A stretch of DNA of 64,000 nt from NCBI GenBank assembly GCA_028292315.1, contig JAQGMO010000333.1, forward strand, positions 1 to 64,000, written 5' to 3'. Made by a program: the position numbers and the translations under genes. The notes under the pieces were generated by a model, which saw nothing but the letters and a program-made list of their open reading frames with translations, did not search any database and was not told where the DNA came from. This DNA is from Herminiimonas sp. Its GTDB lineage: Bacteria; Pseudomonadota; Gammaproteobacteria; Burkholderiales; Burkholderiaceae_D. Below are positions 62,984 through 64,000 of the stretch, piece by piece (position 1 is the stretch's first letter; each line of letters begins with the position of its first letter).

Positions 62984-63550
62984 TTAAACCTCCTGGCAAA
63001 TTATTTTGGAATAGCTACCGGGCCTGCAGTGAACCCGGTTTCTTCGCGGCTTGCCGCGACTTCATATTGATGAGAGGACAAAGGAGTCCCGATAACCGCT
63101 CAAAGTTTGAAATTCATGATCTCCCGATTCCAATTCCGTAATCTTGTTGCAGGTTAAAGAATTGCTAATTGCATTATGTTTATCGAACAAATTTGTTTTT
63201 ATGAATTTGTCCGCCTAATTTCATGTGACGCCAAAGTTATTTGAGCGGGCAAGTTTGTTCTTAAACAAACAGACGGTGAACGGCCGCATTGATTCCCCAT
63301 AAAAAGATTCTCTTTTGACACACCTCAAGACTGAGCATTAATCTGGAACTACAGTGTCCCTACATCAACAGAAACGCGGATAATTTTTTATCGGTTGAAG
63401 CATTGATGTTGGCCGTACCGCACTGTCTCACTGCGAATACTCCAGTCCGGAGCGTGCGAAAGGCAGGAATGCTGTTTCAAGTGTTTATTTTTTTGCGTGG
63501 GTACGTACGCGCATATATTTTTAGTCAAAACCAGAAAGAGGGAACCTGAA
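62984..63550. other. 567-bp AT-rich regulatory region
   Basis: There is no gene. It holds the promoters of both the SGNH gene and the partial lipoprotein gene, including a dyad GTTTGTT-CTTA-AACAAAC (63253-63270) and a TTGACA at 63315. Confidence 0.5.
63315..63344 (+). promoter_or_regulatory. Sigma-70 promoter candidate for the partial lipoprotein gene
   Basis: TTGACA (63315-63320), an 18-bp spacer and TAATCT (63339-63344). The dyad at 63253-63270 lies 45 bp upstream. It implies a leader of about 200 nt. Confidence 0.5.
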
Positions 63551-64000
63551 ATGTTTAAACAAAAGAATGTTCTGATTTCGCTCGCGGTCGCCGCTCTTCT
63601 TACCGCATGCGGAGGCGGTGGCGGATCCGATTCGACGGACACGACGACGCCACCAGCGACAACACCGCCAGCGACAACACCACCGGCGACGACCCCACCA
63701 GCGACAACGCCTCCAGCAACAACGCCTCCGGACACCGCAACGCCTGTTGACCAGACGACGATGAAAGGCTTCCTGCAACTGGTTGGTGATGAACTGGTGT
63801 TCAGCACCACCACCATCACTGTCGCGCAGCTGCAGAATGAGGGCAATGGCTTTCCACAAGGCGTGGGTCCGTTTGCAAGAGGAACGAATGCACCGCTTCA
63901 ATCGTTTGGCATTCGGGTCATGCCTGAAGAAATGTCGAGTCCCGACGTTGTTGAAGCCAAGCGCGTTCGGATGGCGTTCGATTTGACGGAAGAAGCCAAT
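63551..64000 (+). CDS. Lipoprotein with Pro/Thr repeats, truncated by the window end
   Basis: The reading frame opens at ATG 63551 and has no stop before 64000 (150 codons seen). It has a lipoprotein signal (MFKQKNVLISLAVAALLTAC, Cys20), then GGGGGSD, a PPATT tandem linker (~34-60) and the start of an unknown domain (MKGFLQLVGDELVFSTTTITV...). AGAGGG precedes the start. Function unknown. Confidence 0.75.
   Translation, partial: MFKQKNVLISLAVAALLTACGGGGGSDSTDTTTPPATTPPATTPPATTPPATTPPATTPPDTATPVDQTTMKGFLQLVGDELVFSTTTITVAQLQNEGNGFPQGVGPFARGTNAPLQSFGIRVMPEEMSSPDVVEAKRVRMAFDLTEEAN

Overview
The window reads as chromosomal DNA of a betaproteobacterium in the Burkholderiales, most likely Oxalobacteraceae (Herminiimonas/Herbaspirillum-like). 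The reasons are the gene content (phasin, metH, ntrY/ntrX, def-fmt, dprA-smg), several small families typical of this order (DUF3717, DUF3567, DUF1840, DUF4148, DUF4390 types), and a GC-rich coding style with AT-rich promoters. I saw no rRNA, tRNA, transposase, integrase, phage gene or CRISPR array. All family names are from recognition by eye; no database search was run.

Layout. 0-6 kb: a SET-domain protein and the stress operon prkA-yeaH-spoVR. 6-13 kb: a PA2169-type helical bundle protein, an FAD dehydrogenase, CorA, a phasin with two operator-like repeats, an M15 peptidase, and a fatty acyl-CoA ligase behind a 26-bp dyad. 13-20 kb: a repeat-rich secreted protein, a B12-binding radical SAM enzyme, a transporter / 50-residue membrane protein / aminotransferase operon, and AhpF-AhpC. 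21-27 kb: a LivKGFHM-type ABC importer with an alpha/beta hydrolase. 27-36 kb: housekeeping (AlkA-like glycosylase, topoisomerase III, Smg, DprA, LysM protein, peptide deformylase, Fmt). 37-40 kb: an Lrp-type regulator divergent from ornithine transaminase and an arginine-dihydrolase-like enzyme, which together suggest arginine -> ornithine -> glutamate semialdehyde. 40-44 kb: metH behind a leader that looks like a SAM-II-type riboswitch joined to an intrinsic terminator. 44-50 kb: a cardiolipin-synthase-like enzyme, then a tightly coupled five-gene cluster: type III polyketide synthase, methyltransferase, flavoprotein, acyl carrier protein and ketosynthase. This is the best candidate for an undescribed pathway (a modified phenolic or pyrone lipid, or a quinone). 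50-60 kb: glutamine amidotransferase, LysR, a divergent TrmB-like enzyme, a small CobW-like protein with a broken P-loop coupled to an NtrX lacking its AAA+ domain, NtrY, DUF4390 and RsmB. 60-64 kb: a cell-envelope region with an acyltransferase, an SGNH lipoprotein and a truncated lipoprotein gene running off the window.

The two DUF4148 genes bracket the polyketide region and share near-identical 5' ends. The separation and opposite orientation of def-fmt and rsmB-ntrYX, with no htpX present, suggest past rearrangement around this region. Many operons end in, or are interrupted by, strong hairpins, which are listed individually.
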